From: Vibrio sp. MedPE-SWchi
GTDB lineage: Bacteria > Pseudomonadota > Gammaproteobacteria > Enterobacterales > Vibrionaceae
Reading direction: 5' to 3'
Length of the DNA stretch: 64,000 nt
Assembly (NCBI GenBank): GCA_001874155.1
Contig: MPDB01000001.1
Span: forward strand, 496,001 to 560,000
The notes beneath the pieces are model-generated. The model had not been told where the DNA came from. It saw nothing but the letters and a program-made list of their open reading frames with translations, and searched no databases. Below are positions 35,539 through 44,744 of the stretch, piece after piece (position 1 is the first letter of the stretch; each line of letters opens with the position of its first letter). The translations under genes were made by a program, and so were the position numbers.

Positions 35539-37053
35539 TTAAGATTCCGCCTGAGCGATTTTTACTTTCCAGGTATCAGGGCCAATCTGGTGTGCATTCG
35601 CGCCAGTTGAATCGACGGCAACCGTCACAGGCATGTCTTCGACTTCAAACTCGTAAATCGCTTCCATACCAAGATCTTCAAAAGCAACGACGCGGGATTT
35701 CTTGATAGCCTTAGCCACCAAGTAAGCAGCGCCACCCACCGCCATTAGGTAGACCGCTTTGTTCTTCTTGATTGACTCTACCGTTGCAGGGCCGCGCTCC
35801 GCTTTACCAATCATTCCCATGATACCGACATCTTCAAGCATCATGTCGGTAAACTTGTCCATTCGCGTTGATGTTGTAGGGCCGGCAGGGCCAACCACTT
35901 CATCACCAACTGCGTCAACTGGGCCAACGTAGTAGATGAATTTGCCTTTCAGATCGACACCGTCTGGCAAGCTTTCACCACGCTCAATCATACCTTGTAG
36001 ACGCTTATGCATCGCATCACGACCAGTAAGAATCTTACCTGAAAGCAATACTGTCTCGCCCGTTTTCCACTCTTGAACATCCGCTTGAGTCACGGTATCT
36101 AGATTCACGCGACGAGTATTGGCATCCGCTTCTTGCGTGATCTCTGGCCAATCTTCTAGCTTAGGCGGCGCAAGTTCTGCTGGTCCTGTGCCATCGAGCG
36201 TGAAATGAACGTGTCGCGTGGCTGCACAGTTTGGAATCAAACAAACAGGTTTCGACGCGGCATGCGTTGGCGCGGTTTTGATCTTCACATCCACAACCGT
36301 TGTTAGACCACCAAGGCCTTGAGCACCAATACCAAGCTTGTTGACACGGTTAAAGATATCTAAGCGAAGTTCTTCTTCCGCATTCTCCGGGCCTTTTTCA
36401 ATCAGGTCTTGAATATCGATGTGTTCCATCAATGACTCTTTTGCAAGCACGGCCGCTTTTTCAGCCGTACCACCAATACCTATTCCGAGCATGCCTGGTG
36501 GACACCAACCCGCGCCCATTGTTGGAAGTGTTTTCTCTACCCATTCAGCAATGTCATCAGACGGGTTCAACATCACCATTTTAGTTTTGTTTTCACTACC
36601 GCCACCCTTGGCTGCGATTTGAACCTCAACCTTATCGCCCGGTACCATATTGATATGAACGACAGCTGGCGTATTGTCTTTGGTATTAATACGCTTACCT
36701 GCAGGGTCCATTAATACCGACGCACGCAGTGGGTTATCTGGATTGGTGTAGGCTTGGCGAACCCCTTCATCAACCATTTGTTGAACTGTTAAGTCGGTTT
36801 CCCACTTGACGTCCATACCGATATTAACGAAACAGGTTACGATACCTGTGTCCTGACAGATTGGACGGTGACCTTCCGCGGACATGCGCGAGTTGATAAG
36901 AATCTGGCCAATCGCATCTTTGGCGGCTTGGCTCTCTTCACGCTGATACGCCGCGTCTAGTGCTTGGATAAAATCGAGGGGGTGATAGTAAGAGATATAT
37001 TGAAGAGCATCAGCGACACTGCTGATAAGATCTTGTTTGCGAATGACTGTCAT
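35539..37053 (-). CDS. Class I fumarate hydratase ([4Fe-4S])
   Basis: 504 residues, the length of iron-sulfur fumarases. Cys candidates for the cluster are in RPICQDTG, GAGWCPPG and IPNCAATRH. The N-terminal alpha domain and C-terminal beta domain (GPTTSTRMDKFTDM, catalytic region) are fused as in FumA/FumB. It hydrates fumarate to L-malate in the citric acid cycle. An oxygen-sensitive cluster is expected. Whether it is nearer FumA or FumB cannot be decided here. Confidence 0.95.
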   Translation of the reverse strand: MTVIRKQDLISSVADALQYISYYHPLDFIQALDAAYQREESQAAKDAIGQILINSRMSAEGHRPICQDTGIVTCFVNIGMDVKWETDLTVQQMVDEGVRQAYTNPDNPLRASVLMDPAGKRINTKDNTPAVVHINMVPGDKVEVQIAAKGGGSENKTKMVMLNPSDDIAEWVEKTLPTMGAGWCPPGMLGIGIGGTAEKAAVLAKESLMEHIDIQDLIEKGPENAEEELRLDIFNRVNKLGIGAQGLGGLTTVVDVKIKTAPTHAASKPVCLIPNCAATRHVHFTLDGTGPAELAPPKLEDWPEITQEADANTRRVNLDTVTQADVQEWKTGETVLLSGKILTGRDAMHKRLQGMIERGESLPDGVDLKGKFIYYVGPVDAVGDEVVGPAGPTTSTRMDKFTDMMLEDVGIMGMIGKAERGPATVESIKKNKAVYLMAVGGAAYLVAKAIKKSRVVAFEDLGMEAIYEFEVEDMPVTVAVDSTGANAHQIGPDTWKVKIAQAES

Positions 37054-37243
37054 TGCTTGCCTCGTTATAGTTATATTTCCTTGTTACCACTATTATCGTA
37101 AAGGCCGACACCGATTATCAAGCTAGGCAACAACTTCTATCGACAATACAATCAAGTAGCAACTTTTGATTTGTTTTTTATGATACTCTTGCTTTCCTTT
37201 AGGCGCTATGAAGTGATCGTTTTCTTCGTCACAAATTATACAA

Positions 37244-38662
37244 ATGAATAAAATCCTGCATAAATCTATCCAAGTCACCCCTATTGATTACCAACAAGAC
37301 CTTGCTAGCCGTGTGTTTACTCACATTCAAGACAAACCTTGGGCTATGTTTTTGCATTCCGCTTCACAAGAGCATGTCGACAGCCGTTTTGACATCGTTG
37401 TGGCTAACCCTATTGTGACATTGACGACAAAAAGCACTTCTACTCGAGTCACTACTCCTGAAGGTATTTTTGACAGTAATGACGATCCCTTTGAGCTGCT
37501 TACCACGCTTCAATCTCAATATCTTCCTGACGTTGAAAACCTGTCCGATATTCTGAGCCTTTCCAGTGAAACCGATTACCAAGACACGCCATTTGTCGGT
37601 GGGGCTGTTGGTTATTTCGCTTATGATCTTGGCCGTCGTGTTGAGGACCTGCCGAATTTAGCCAGGAACGACATTGACGTACCCGACATGGCAGTAGGAT
37701 TGTACGCTTGGGCGCTGGTGATTGACCATCAAAACAAAACAGCGTGCGTTGTAGGACACCAACCTGAAAAACACTGGCAGTGGTTACTCGCGCAAACCAA
37801 GATGGCAAATGAGTCAAACCCGTTTGAGTTAACCTCTTCTTGGTCTTCCAACATGACCAAACAGAGCTACGCGGAAAAGTTTGAAACGGTCCAAAATTAC
37901 CTGCTTTCTGGCGACTGTTATCAAATCAACCTAGCTCAACGTTTTGAAGCAAGCTACAAAGGGTGTGAATGGCAAGCGTACCAAAAGCTTGAAACACATA
38001 ATCTCGCACCTTTTTCAGCCTTTATTCGAACCGATGACAGCGCAATTCTTAGCGTTTCACCGGAGCGATTCTTACAAGTCAAAGACAAGGTTATTGAAAC
38101 AAAGCCGATCAAAGGGACAAGACCGCGCTCAGAGATTGAATCAATCGACAACCAGAATGCGCTTGATCTGGCAAACGCTGAGAAAGATCAAGCCGAAAAC
38201 CTGATGATTGTCGATCTGCTTCGCAACGATATCGGTCGTGTCGCCACGCCAGGCAGCGTACATGTGCCTAAGTTGTTTGATATCGAGAGTTTTCCAGCAG
38301 TACATCACCTTGTTAGTACCATTAGGGCCAACCTAAATACTCAATACACCAATGCTGATCTGCTGAAAGCGAGCTTTCCTGGTGGCTCCATTACGGGTGC
38401 ACCAAAAGTCAGAGCGATGGAAATCATCGAAGAGTTAGAGCCGGATAGACGAACGGTTTACTGCGGGAGCATTGGTTATATCAGTCGTGATGGCACGATG
38501 GATACCAGCATCACAATACGTACCCTAGTGGCTAAAAATTCGCACATTTACGCGTGGGCTGGTGGAGGCGTTGTTGCAGACAGTGAATGCGACTCTGAGT
38601 ATCAAGAAATCTTAGATAAGTTAAGTCGCATTTTACCGGTTCTAGAAAAGAGCGCTGATTAA
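37244..38662 (+). CDS. pabB: Aminodeoxychorismate synthase component I
   Basis: 472 residues. The chorismate-binding domain is complete: GDCYQINLAQRF (PabB-type, not the trpE-type tail), PERFLQ, the PIKGTRPR loop with the PabB-specific Lys, and SFPGGSITGAPKVRAMEIIEELE with ERRTVYCGSIGY. PabB-type PIKGT distinguishes it from anthranilate synthase (PIAGT). It turns chorismate with ammonia from PabA to ADC for folate. Start ATG 37244 has no strong ribosome site. It is a single gene, convergent with the hybrid kinase gene (10 bp between stops). Confidence 0.93.
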   Translation: MNKILHKSIQVTPIDYQQDLASRVFTHIQDKPWAMFLHSASQEHVDSRFDIVVANPIVTLTTKSTSTRVTTPEGIFDSNDDPFELLTTLQSQYLPDVENLSDILSLSSETDYQDTPFVGGAVGYFAYDLGRRVEDLPNLARNDIDVPDMAVGLYAWALVIDHQNKTACVVGHQPEKHWQWLLAQTKMANESNPFELTSSWSSNMTKQSYAEKFETVQNYLLSGDCYQINLAQRFEASYKGCEWQAYQKLETHNLAPFSAFIRTDDSAILSVSPERFLQVKDKVIETKPIKGTRPRSEIESIDNQNALDLANAEKDQAENLMIVDLLRNDIGRVATPGSVHVPKLFDIESFPAVHHLVSTIRANLNTQYTNADLLKASFPGGSITGAPKVRAMEIIEELEPDRRTVYCGSIGYISRDGTMDTSITIRTLVAKNSHIYAWAGGGVVADSECDSEYQEILDKLSRILPVLEKSAD

Positions 38663-38672
38663 TCGATTCGCA

Positions 38673-40385
38673 TCATATCCATTTGGATATCATTTGCTGT
38701 AATCCTGAAGCGGTATAGGGCTTTGTCAGAATGTCATCCATGCCGCTTTCAATACACAACTCTCTTTCTTCAAGCGTTGTACCCGCCGTCAATGCGATGA
38801 TAGGTTTTTGATACCCTTGCTGACGAAGTACAGCCGTGGCCTCAAACCCATCCATTTCTGGCATACGGCAGTCCATAAAGATAATGTCATACTCTTTACT
38901 TGCTAAGGCTTTATTTTCTACAGCCTTGATTGCCTCTATCCCGTTGCTCCCGATGTCGGCAACAAGATCAAACTTCTTCAGCATTTGATTGATGATGATT
39001 TGATTCATGCGAATGTCATCAACGACTAAGATATCCAACCCTTCTAAACTTTTTTCCTCTGGCTGAATAGAATCGTTCGACGACTGAGACGAAGACTCTT
39101 CAGCCACCTCTAGCGGTAATGAGACACGAAATGTTGACCCTTTATTCAGTTCGCTTTCGAGTGACAATTGACCGTCCATCAGCTCAATAAGTTGCTTACA
39201 AATCGCAAGGCCAAGCCCCGTCCCTTCGAAGTTTCTTTTACTCGAACTGTCAGCCTGAACAAATGGGTCAAACAAGGTCGCTTGATTTTTTCTCTCAATA
39301 CCAATGCCCGTGTCGATCACTCTGAAATTGAGCTGATTATTGAGCCAGTTGACCTCTAATCGCACACCGCCTTCTGAGGTGAATTTGATGGCATTCCCCA
39401 CCAAATTCACCAGTATTTGACTGATTCTCTCGACATCGCCAATCAGATTGATGGGAACCGGTGTCTCTCGGTTGATGCTAAAGTTGATTCGCTTTTCGAG
39501 CGCTTTAGGGGCAAATATCCCTTTCATCATTTGCTCAAGATCTGCCCAACTAAACTCTGCAGGGATCAGCTCCATCATTCCAGCGTTCATTTTGCTGAAA
39601 TCCAGTAAGTCATTAATGATGGTTCGCAGCAGATCACCTGACTGGGTTAAGTTCCCCAGGTAGCTCGCCTGAACATCATTAAGTGGTGTATCGACCATCA
39701 GTTCTACGCTGCCAAGCAAGCCGTTAAGTGGTGTCCTCAGCTCGTGGTTTATCATCGCCACGAACTCTTTCGTCGCGCGTTCTGATTCTTCAGCGCGCGT
39801 TTTTGCATCCAAGGTTTCGTTGATCATTATTTGACGGCTTAAGGCACTGCAAAGAAGCTCACCCACAAGGCGAACTTGGCTAACAATGAAATCTTTGTTG
39901 ACGTCCCCCACTATCACAATAAAGACCAGCTCCCCGACTTCAGCTTTACCGACGCGAAGAGGAAGGAATAGGAAATTATCCTGCCAGCGTACGTCTTTTG
40001 CTATCGCATCCAGACGTTTATGTTCAATACACTCAAACTCTTCAAGATCGAGGGCGGGCAATCCAGCTCCTGCGATATTGAGATACACGGAATCGATAAC
40101 GTTGCTGCCAGAGAGCTGATTAAGAAAACTAGAGAGCAGTGCATCATCAAGGTGCCGGGAAAGAAACGAGCGACCAAATTGAATCAATACTTCGTCAATC
40201 TGTTGTTCAAACTCAAACTTTCTCATGTCTTTCTGATTTTGTTTTTCCAGCTGTTTCAGTGCAAGGGTGAGCTTTTGGTTTGCTTCATACAACTCTAGCC
40301 CCTTTTTCTCTAAAAGTTGTTCAGCCTCTTTCCTCGCGGCCGTTTCTCGCGCTAGCTTTCGTTCAATGGGAGAGTTACCGCTCAT
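38673..40385 (-). CDS. Hybrid sensor histidine kinase partnered with H-NOX (HnoK/HqsK-like)
   Basis: 570 residues, soluble. An N-terminal coiled coil (about 5-65) is followed by a GAF-like region (65-190), a HisKA domain with phosphorylated His214 in INHELRTPLNG, a HATPase domain (NLVGNAIKFT, DTGIGIE, GTGLGLAI) and a C-terminal receiver with phosphoacceptor Asp505 (IIFMDCRMPEMDG), Thr in LTAGTT and Lys in LTKPY. The H-NOX gene lies 14 bp upstream. In Vibrio harveyi the equivalent pair (H-NOX and HqsK) feeds NO signals into the quorum-sensing relay through phosphotransfer; other bacteria use HnoK for biofilm control. Which phosphotransfer partner is used here is not visible. Confidence 0.92.
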   Translation of the reverse strand: MSGNSPIERKLARETAARKEAEQLLEKKGLELYEANQKLTLALKQLEKQNQKDMRKFEFEQQIDEVLIQFGRSFLSRHLDDALLSSFLNQLSGSNVIDSVYLNIAGAGLPALDLEEFECIEHKRLDAIAKDVRWQDNFLFLPLRVGKAEVGELVFIVIVGDVNKDFIVSQVRLVGELLCSALSRQIMINETLDAKTRAEESERATKEFVAMINHELRTPLNGLLGSVELMVDTPLNDVQASYLGNLTQSGDLLRTIINDLLDFSKMNAGMMELIPAEFSWADLEQMMKGIFAPKALEKRINFSINRETPVPINLIGDVERISQILVNLVGNAIKFTSEGGVRLEVNWLNNQLNFRVIDTGIGIERKNQATLFDPFVQADSSSKRNFEGTGLGLAICKQLIELMDGQLSLESELNKGSTFRVSLPLEVAEESSSQSSNDSIQPEEKSLEGLDILVVDDIRMNQIIINQMLKKFDLVADIGSNGIEAIKAVENKALASKEYDIIFMDCRMPEMDGFEATAVLRQQGYQKPIIALTAGTTLEERELCIESGMDDILTKPYTASGLQQMISKWI

Positions 40386-40399
40386 CTAGCTATCGACCC

Positions 40400-40942
40400 T
40401 CAAGAACTTAGCGTCAATGAAAAACGAACATGAGATTGATCACTAGACTGACTCTCTGTGGAAATATCAATATGCTCGTCAAAGTAGTTGCTGCAGCCCT
40501 TTATTAACCCTAGGCAAACATGAGACAGGCACCGAGCGCTTTTGTAATCAAACACCATTTGAGTTTGACTTTCAGAAATGAACTCAAATGATGGCGGCTT
40601 GGCATCGGGATACAGTTTTTTAACTTCGATATGAATGTAATCTTCAACGTGGCGAATGAATTGAAATGAATTAGAACATCGATTAAGGGCGGCGGTATTG
40701 GGCAGTGTTTTCAGTAGGTTTAGAAACACTGACTGGCCAAAGACTTGTTGCAAATCCTCACTAGATACATTGGTTTTCTTACTCAGCGCGACAATCAAAG
40801 CGACAAGGGCTTTATGATCATAGCTTCCCACCGAGGTATACACCCCACTGTCTTGTGCCTCTTCGAGTATCGAATCTAGAACTTCAAGACCAAACTCTTG
40901 CTCAACTAATTCCATGAATTCAGTAAAAATAATCCCTTTCAT
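40400..40942 (-). CDS. H-NOX heme nitric oxide/oxygen sensor
   Basis: 180 residues, the size of a stand-alone H-NOX domain. It starts with the conserved MKGIIFTEFMELVEQEFG. The heme-propionate motif YxSxR is intact (Y133, S135, R137) and the proximal heme ligand is predicted to be His104 (DYIHIEVKKLYPDAKPP). A distal Tyr for stable O2 binding was not identified; related vibrio proteins are NO sensors. It precedes and probably controls the hybrid kinase 14 bp downstream. The Cys residues reported to hold zinc in V. cholerae and Shewanella H-NOX seem only partly present: C138 and C143 are there, but none near 164 and 172. Confidence 0.94.
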   Translation of the reverse strand: MKGIIFTEFMELVEQEFGLEVLDSILEEAQDSGVYTSVGSYDHKALVALIVALSKKTNVSSEDLQQVFGQSVFLNLLKTLPNTAALNRCSNSFQFIRHVEDYIHIEVKKLYPDAKPPSFEFISESQTQMVFDYKSARCLSHVCLGLIKGCSNYFDEHIDISTESQSSDQSHVRFSLTLSS

Positions 40943-40982
40943 CTTTATGAGCTATCCTTAATATGTGTAAGATAAGTAAAGC

Positions 40983-41639
40983 ATGATCCAAACTTACTCC
41001 TTTTACAAATTATTATCTGAGGGTAATGCCTTGTTTGAACTAAATAAAAGTGACCTCATTCAAAAGTTTCAGTTTCATCAGCCCGTCAGTTATCACGCGG
41101 AATCGACAAAACGGGTCTCTCACCTAGAAAATAATGCGTTAAGAAAGGCGTCGGTATTAGTTGGATTTATCGAAAGGCCTCAGGGGCTATCCGTCGTTTT
41201 AACCAAACGAGCGAAACATTTGAGACACCATCCTGGCCAAATCAGTTTTCCGGGCGGTAAATATGAAGAAAGCGACACTTCGATACTCTACACCGCAATA
41301 AGAGAAACCCATGAAGAGGTGGGTATTGACCCGAAATACATCAGTATTTTTGGACAGATGCCTGAACTCGTGACCGTCAGTCATTTCTCTGTCACACCTG
41401 TACTCGCCTTCATTGACCCCGATTATTCAATGTCTATTGACCCAAATGAAGTGGATGAAGTCTTCGAGATCCCCGTGAGTCACCTGCTCGACGAACATCA
41501 ACTTTTTAGCCACTTATTTACCATCAATCATCATCATCATCATCGTGTTTTTGCCCTTCCCTACAAGCATCATTTCATTTGGGGAATGACTGCTCAAATC
41601 ATTCAAGCCATGCAGCAACATATCATGGCCACCAATTAG
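40983..41639 (+). CDS. nudL: Nudix hydrolase, CoA pyrophosphatase type (YeaB/NudL)
   Basis: 218 residues. The Nudix box is complete (GGKYEESDTSILY, then RETHEEVGI), preceded by KRAKHLRHHPGQISFPGG, the CoA-pyrophosphatase signature. Such enzymes split CoA to 4'-phosphopantetheine and 3',5'-ADP. The C-terminal part has a run of five His (TINHHHHHRVF), an oddity of composition with no known meaning. The gene is divergent from the H-NOX gene across 40 bp. Symbol by family likeness. Confidence 0.85.
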   Translation: MIQTYSFYKLLSEGNALFELNKSDLIQKFQFHQPVSYHAESTKRVSHLENNALRKASVLVGFIERPQGLSVVLTKRAKHLRHHPGQISFPGGKYEESDTSILYTAIRETHEEVGIDPKYISIFGQMPELVTVSHFSVTPVLAFIDPDYSMSIDPNEVDEVFEIPVSHLLDEHQLFSHLFTINHHHHHRVFALPYKHHFIWGMTAQIIQAMQQHIMATN

Positions 41640-41954
41640 AAACCCCGCCCTAAACAACCCTTAGAAAATATAACCATCATTAGAATTAATAACCCCTCCC
41701 TTTACGCAAACGTTTCCCTCAAGCTCTTATCAAATAAGCGCTCACAATCTCATCTAGATAATACATTCATTAATTAATCTAATCCAAACCAACAATCAAA
41801 ATAATGAGTAGCACGTTTTTTACGTGACCCAGAACAAGTTTTTATTGATGGTTTTATAATCCCCGCAAATACATGATCTAGATCTAATATTTGTGCAACA
41901 AATCAATGCACAATGCACCCAACTTATTTCCTGTTCCCAAAAATGAGTACAAAT
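41640..41954. other. Intergenic region upstream of the serine operon
   Basis: 315 bp, AT-rich, without a supported gene. It holds the promoter and leader of sdaC. A near-palindrome ACGT-N4-TACGT (about 41813-41826) is visible but I cannot assign it to a regulator. Confidence 0.45.
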
Positions 41955-43208
41955 ATGAACACACAAACTTCTGCGGCTACTGCCGTTCAAACTTCGTCTA
42001 AGTGGACTTATAAAGATTTCACTTGGTGTCTTTCATTGTTCGGTACTGCTGTAGGTGCTGGCGTACTATTCCTTCCTATCCGTGCCGGTGCGGGTGGTTT
42101 CTGGACGCTAGCAATCTTAGCTCTAATCGCGTTCCCAATGACTTGGTTCGCACACAAATCTCTTGCCCGTTTCATCCTGTCTTCTAAAAATCCTAACGCA
42201 GACATCAGTGAAACAGTGGAAGAACACTTCGGTAAAACTGGCGCAAACCTTATTACATTTGCATACTTCTTCGCTATTTACCCTATCGTTCTTATCTACG
42301 GTGTTGGTATCACAAACACCGTTGACTCTTTCCTTGTAAACCAAATGGGCATGGAATCTATTCCGCGCTGGTTACTGTCTGGTTCACTCATCGCGATGAT
42401 GACGGCAGGTATTCTGTTTGGTAAGGAACTGATGCTAAAAGTGACATCAGCACTTGTTTATCCACTGGTCGCGATTCTTCTAGCACTGTCGTTCTATCTT
42501 ATCCCTGAGTGGAACACATCAATGATCGCTGTTAGCCCAGACTGGAGCGCAATGCCAGTGATGATTTGGTTAGCACTTCCAATGATTGTTTTCTCATTCA
42601 ACCACAGCCCAATTATCAGCCAGTTCACGAAAGAACAACGCCTTACCCACGGTGACAACGCAGTTAAGAAAACTGACGCTATCACTGGCGGTGCTGCAGT
42701 GATGCTAATGGGCTTTGTCATGTTCTTCGTATTCTCTGTTGTTCTATCTCTATCTCCAGAGCAGCTATCTGAAGCACAAGCGCAAAACATCAGTGTTCTT
42801 TCTTACTTAGCAAACATCCATGAGTCTCCACTTATCTCAATCCTAGGCCCAGTTGTTGCTTTCGCTGCAATCTGTTCAAGCTACTTCGGTCACTTCCTGG
42901 GTGCTCAAGAAGGTCTAGTTGGTCTTGCTAAGTCACGCACTAACACTTCTGAAAAGAAAATCGAGAAAGGTGCACTTATCTTTATCGTTCTGACGACTTG
43001 GGCAGTGGCAATCATCAACCCTGACATCCTAGGAATGATTGAAGACCTTGGTGCACCAATGATCGCAGCTATCCTGTTCTTGCTTCCTATCTTCGCAATG
43101 AACAAGGTTCCGGCAATGGCTAAGTTCAAAACGTCGAAGGCAGCACAAATCTTCACAGCAATTTGTGGTTTTGCTGCTGTAACTTCAGCGATTAACGGTA
43201 TATTCTAG
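41955..43208 (+). CDS. sdaC: Serine/H+ symporter SdaC-like (HAAAP family)
   Basis: 417 residues from the ATG at 41955 (MNTQTSAATA); earlier ATGs at 41913 and 41943 are possible and no start has a strong site. About eleven membrane segments, beginning at residue 30 (FGTAVGAGVLFLPIRAG). HAAAP signatures include FSFNHSPIISQF. The L-serine dehydratase gene follows on the same strand, so serine is the expected substrate. A hairpin terminator lies between the two, which would lower downstream expression. Confidence 0.9.
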   Translation: MNTQTSAATAVQTSSKWTYKDFTWCLSLFGTAVGAGVLFLPIRAGAGGFWTLAILALIAFPMTWFAHKSLARFILSSKNPNADISETVEEHFGKTGANLITFAYFFAIYPIVLIYGVGITNTVDSFLVNQMGMESIPRWLLSGSLIAMMTAGILFGKELMLKVTSALVYPLVAILLALSFYLIPEWNTSMIAVSPDWSAMPVMIWLALPMIVFSFNHSPIISQFTKEQRLTHGDNAVKKTDAITGGAAVMLMGFVMFFVFSVVLSLSPEQLSEAQAQNISVLSYLANIHESPLISILGPVVAFAAICSSYFGHFLGAQEGLVGLAKSRTNTSEKKIEKGALIFIVLTTWAVAIINPDILGMIEDLGAPMIAAILFLLPIFAMNKVPAMAKFKTSKAAQIFTAICGFAAVTSAINGIF

Positions 43209-43246
43209 AACCTACTCAGCACAATATTAGATATAATAACTAAAAT

Positions 43247-43270
43247 AAGGCTCCGTTTTAGGGGCCTTTT
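43247..43270 (+). terminator. Intercistronic terminator between sdaC and serine dehydratase genes
   Basis: AAGGCTCC / GGGGCCTT arms (one G-U pair) with a six-base loop and a short T run. Readthrough must occur for an sdaC-sda operon, or the dehydratase gene has its own promoter; a ribosome site GAGG follows at 43276. Confidence 0.7.
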
Positions 43271-43287
43271 CTAATGAGGTTTCACAT

Positions 43288-44649
43288 ATGATCAGTGTAT
43301 TCGACATCTATAAAATCGGTGTTGGTCCTTCAAGCTCACACACAGTTGGACCAATGAAAGCGGGTAAAGAATTTATTGATGATTTACGCTCAATGGGAAA
43401 ATTGCGCGACATTACTAAAATCACCGTGGACGTATATGGATCACTATCACTGACAGGGAAAGGTCACCACACAGATATCGCTATCATCATGGGTCTTGCC
43501 GGCAATTCACCAGAGAAAGTCGATATCGATTCTATCCCAGGTTTTATCGCACGCGTTGAAGAAACCGAGCGCTTGCCTGTTGGTATGCACTGCCATACCG
43601 TTTCATTCCCTAAAGAAGGCGGAATGAATTTCCACTCTTCTAATCTTTCTCTGCACGAGAACGGGATGAGCATTCACGCTTGGATTGATGACGAAGTTGC
43701 TTATTCTAAGACCTACTACTCTATTGGCGGCGGCTTTATTGTTGACGAAGAAAACTTCGGTAAAGAAGAGAAAAACCCGATCAAAGTACCTTACGAATTT
43801 ACGTCTGCTGAACAATTAGTCGATCAATGTAAGCAAAGTGGTCTATCAATCAGCACACTTGTCATGGAGAACGAAAAATCACTTCGTTCAGACGAGGAGT
43901 CTCGCACCTACTACGCGAACATCTGGAAAACCATGCGCGAGTGTATGGACCGCGGCATGAATACGGAAGGTATTCTTCCTGGACCACTACGTGTACCGCG
44001 CCGAGCTTCTGCTCTGCGTCAGCAATTAATGACATCAGAAAAAACCACCAGCGACCCAATGGCGGTTGTTGACTGGGTCAACATGTTTGCCTTTGCTGTG
44101 AATGAAGAAAACGCAGCCGGTGGCCGTGTTGTCACAGCCCCGACCAATGGTGCATGTGGCATCATCCCTGCGGTATTGGCTTATTACGATAAGTTTATTC
44201 AGACCGTCACTGAAAAAGATTACATCCGATACTTCGCAGCATCAGGCGCGATCGGTGGTCTTTATAAGCGTAACGCTTCTATTTCAGGCGCTGAAGTTGG
44301 CTGCCAAGGCGAAGTGGGTGTCGCATGTTCTATGGCGGCGGCTGGTCTTGCCGAGCTTATGGGTGGTAGCCCAGAGCAAGTGTGTATGGCTGCAGAGATA
44401 GCAATGGAGCATAACCTTGGTTTAACGTGCGACCCAGTGGCAGGTCAAGTTCAAGTCCCTTGTATTGAACGTAACGGTATCGCAGCCGTTAAGTCGATCA
44501 ACTCAACTCGCATGGCACTTCGCCGTTCGTCTGCACCAACGGTATCACTTGATAAAGTCATCGAGACGATGCTAGAAACAGGTAAAGACATGAACGCGAA
44601 ATATCGCGAAACGTCTCAAGGTGGCCTAGCGATTAAAGTGGTTTGTTAG
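43288..44649 (+). CDS. sdaA: L-serine ammonia-lyase (iron-sulfur)
   Basis: 453 residues, the single-chain form (SdaA/SdaB). Substrate-binding [14 protein letters not shown] is near the N-terminus. The alpha-chain domain has cluster Cys in [22 protein letters not shown] and LTCDPV. It deaminates L-serine to pyruvate plus ammonia. Its neighbour is the serine transporter gene sdaC. Whether it is SdaA or SdaB by subtype is not decided. Confidence 0.95.
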   Translation: MISVFDIYKIGVGPSSSHTVGPMKAGKEFIDDLRSMGKLRDITKITVDVYGSLSLTGKGHHTDIAIIMGLAGNSPEKVDIDSIPGFIARVEETERLPVGMHCHTVSFPKEGGMNFHSSNLSLHENGMSIHAWIDDEVAYSKTYYSIGGGFIVDEENFGKEEKNPIKVPYEFTSAEQLVDQCKQSGLSISTLVMENEKSLRSDEESRTYYANIWKTMRECMDRGMNTEGILPGPLRVPRRASALRQQLMTSEKTTSDPMAVVDWVNMFAFAVNEENAAGGRVVTAPTNGACGIIPAVLAYYDKFIQTVTEKDYIRYFAASGAIGGLYKRNASISGAEVGCQGEVGVACSMAAAGLAELMGGSPEQVCMAAEIAMEHNLGLTCDPVAGQVQVPCIERNGIAAVKSINSTRMALRRSSAPTVSLDKVIETMLETGKDMNAKYRETSQGGLAIKVVC

Positions 44650-44679
44650 AAACGACTTTCTGAGTTTAAAAGCCTGAAT

Positions 44680-44717
44680 AAAAAAGCCCGAGTTAATAAT
44701 AACTCGGGCTTTTTTAT
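44680..44717. terminator. Bidirectional terminator
   Basis: AAAAAGCCCGAGTT / AACTCGGGCTTTTT arms with a short loop, between the serine dehydratase gene and the convergent permease gene. Confidence 0.92.
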
Positions 44718-44744
44718 CTCTTATGCCCCGTCTTACAAAACAGG

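Noticed and set aside
41521..41560. CAT trinucleotide repeat in the Nudix gene as a phase-variable tract
   Set aside because: Only five or so units, in frame and coding for His; too short to claim slippage.
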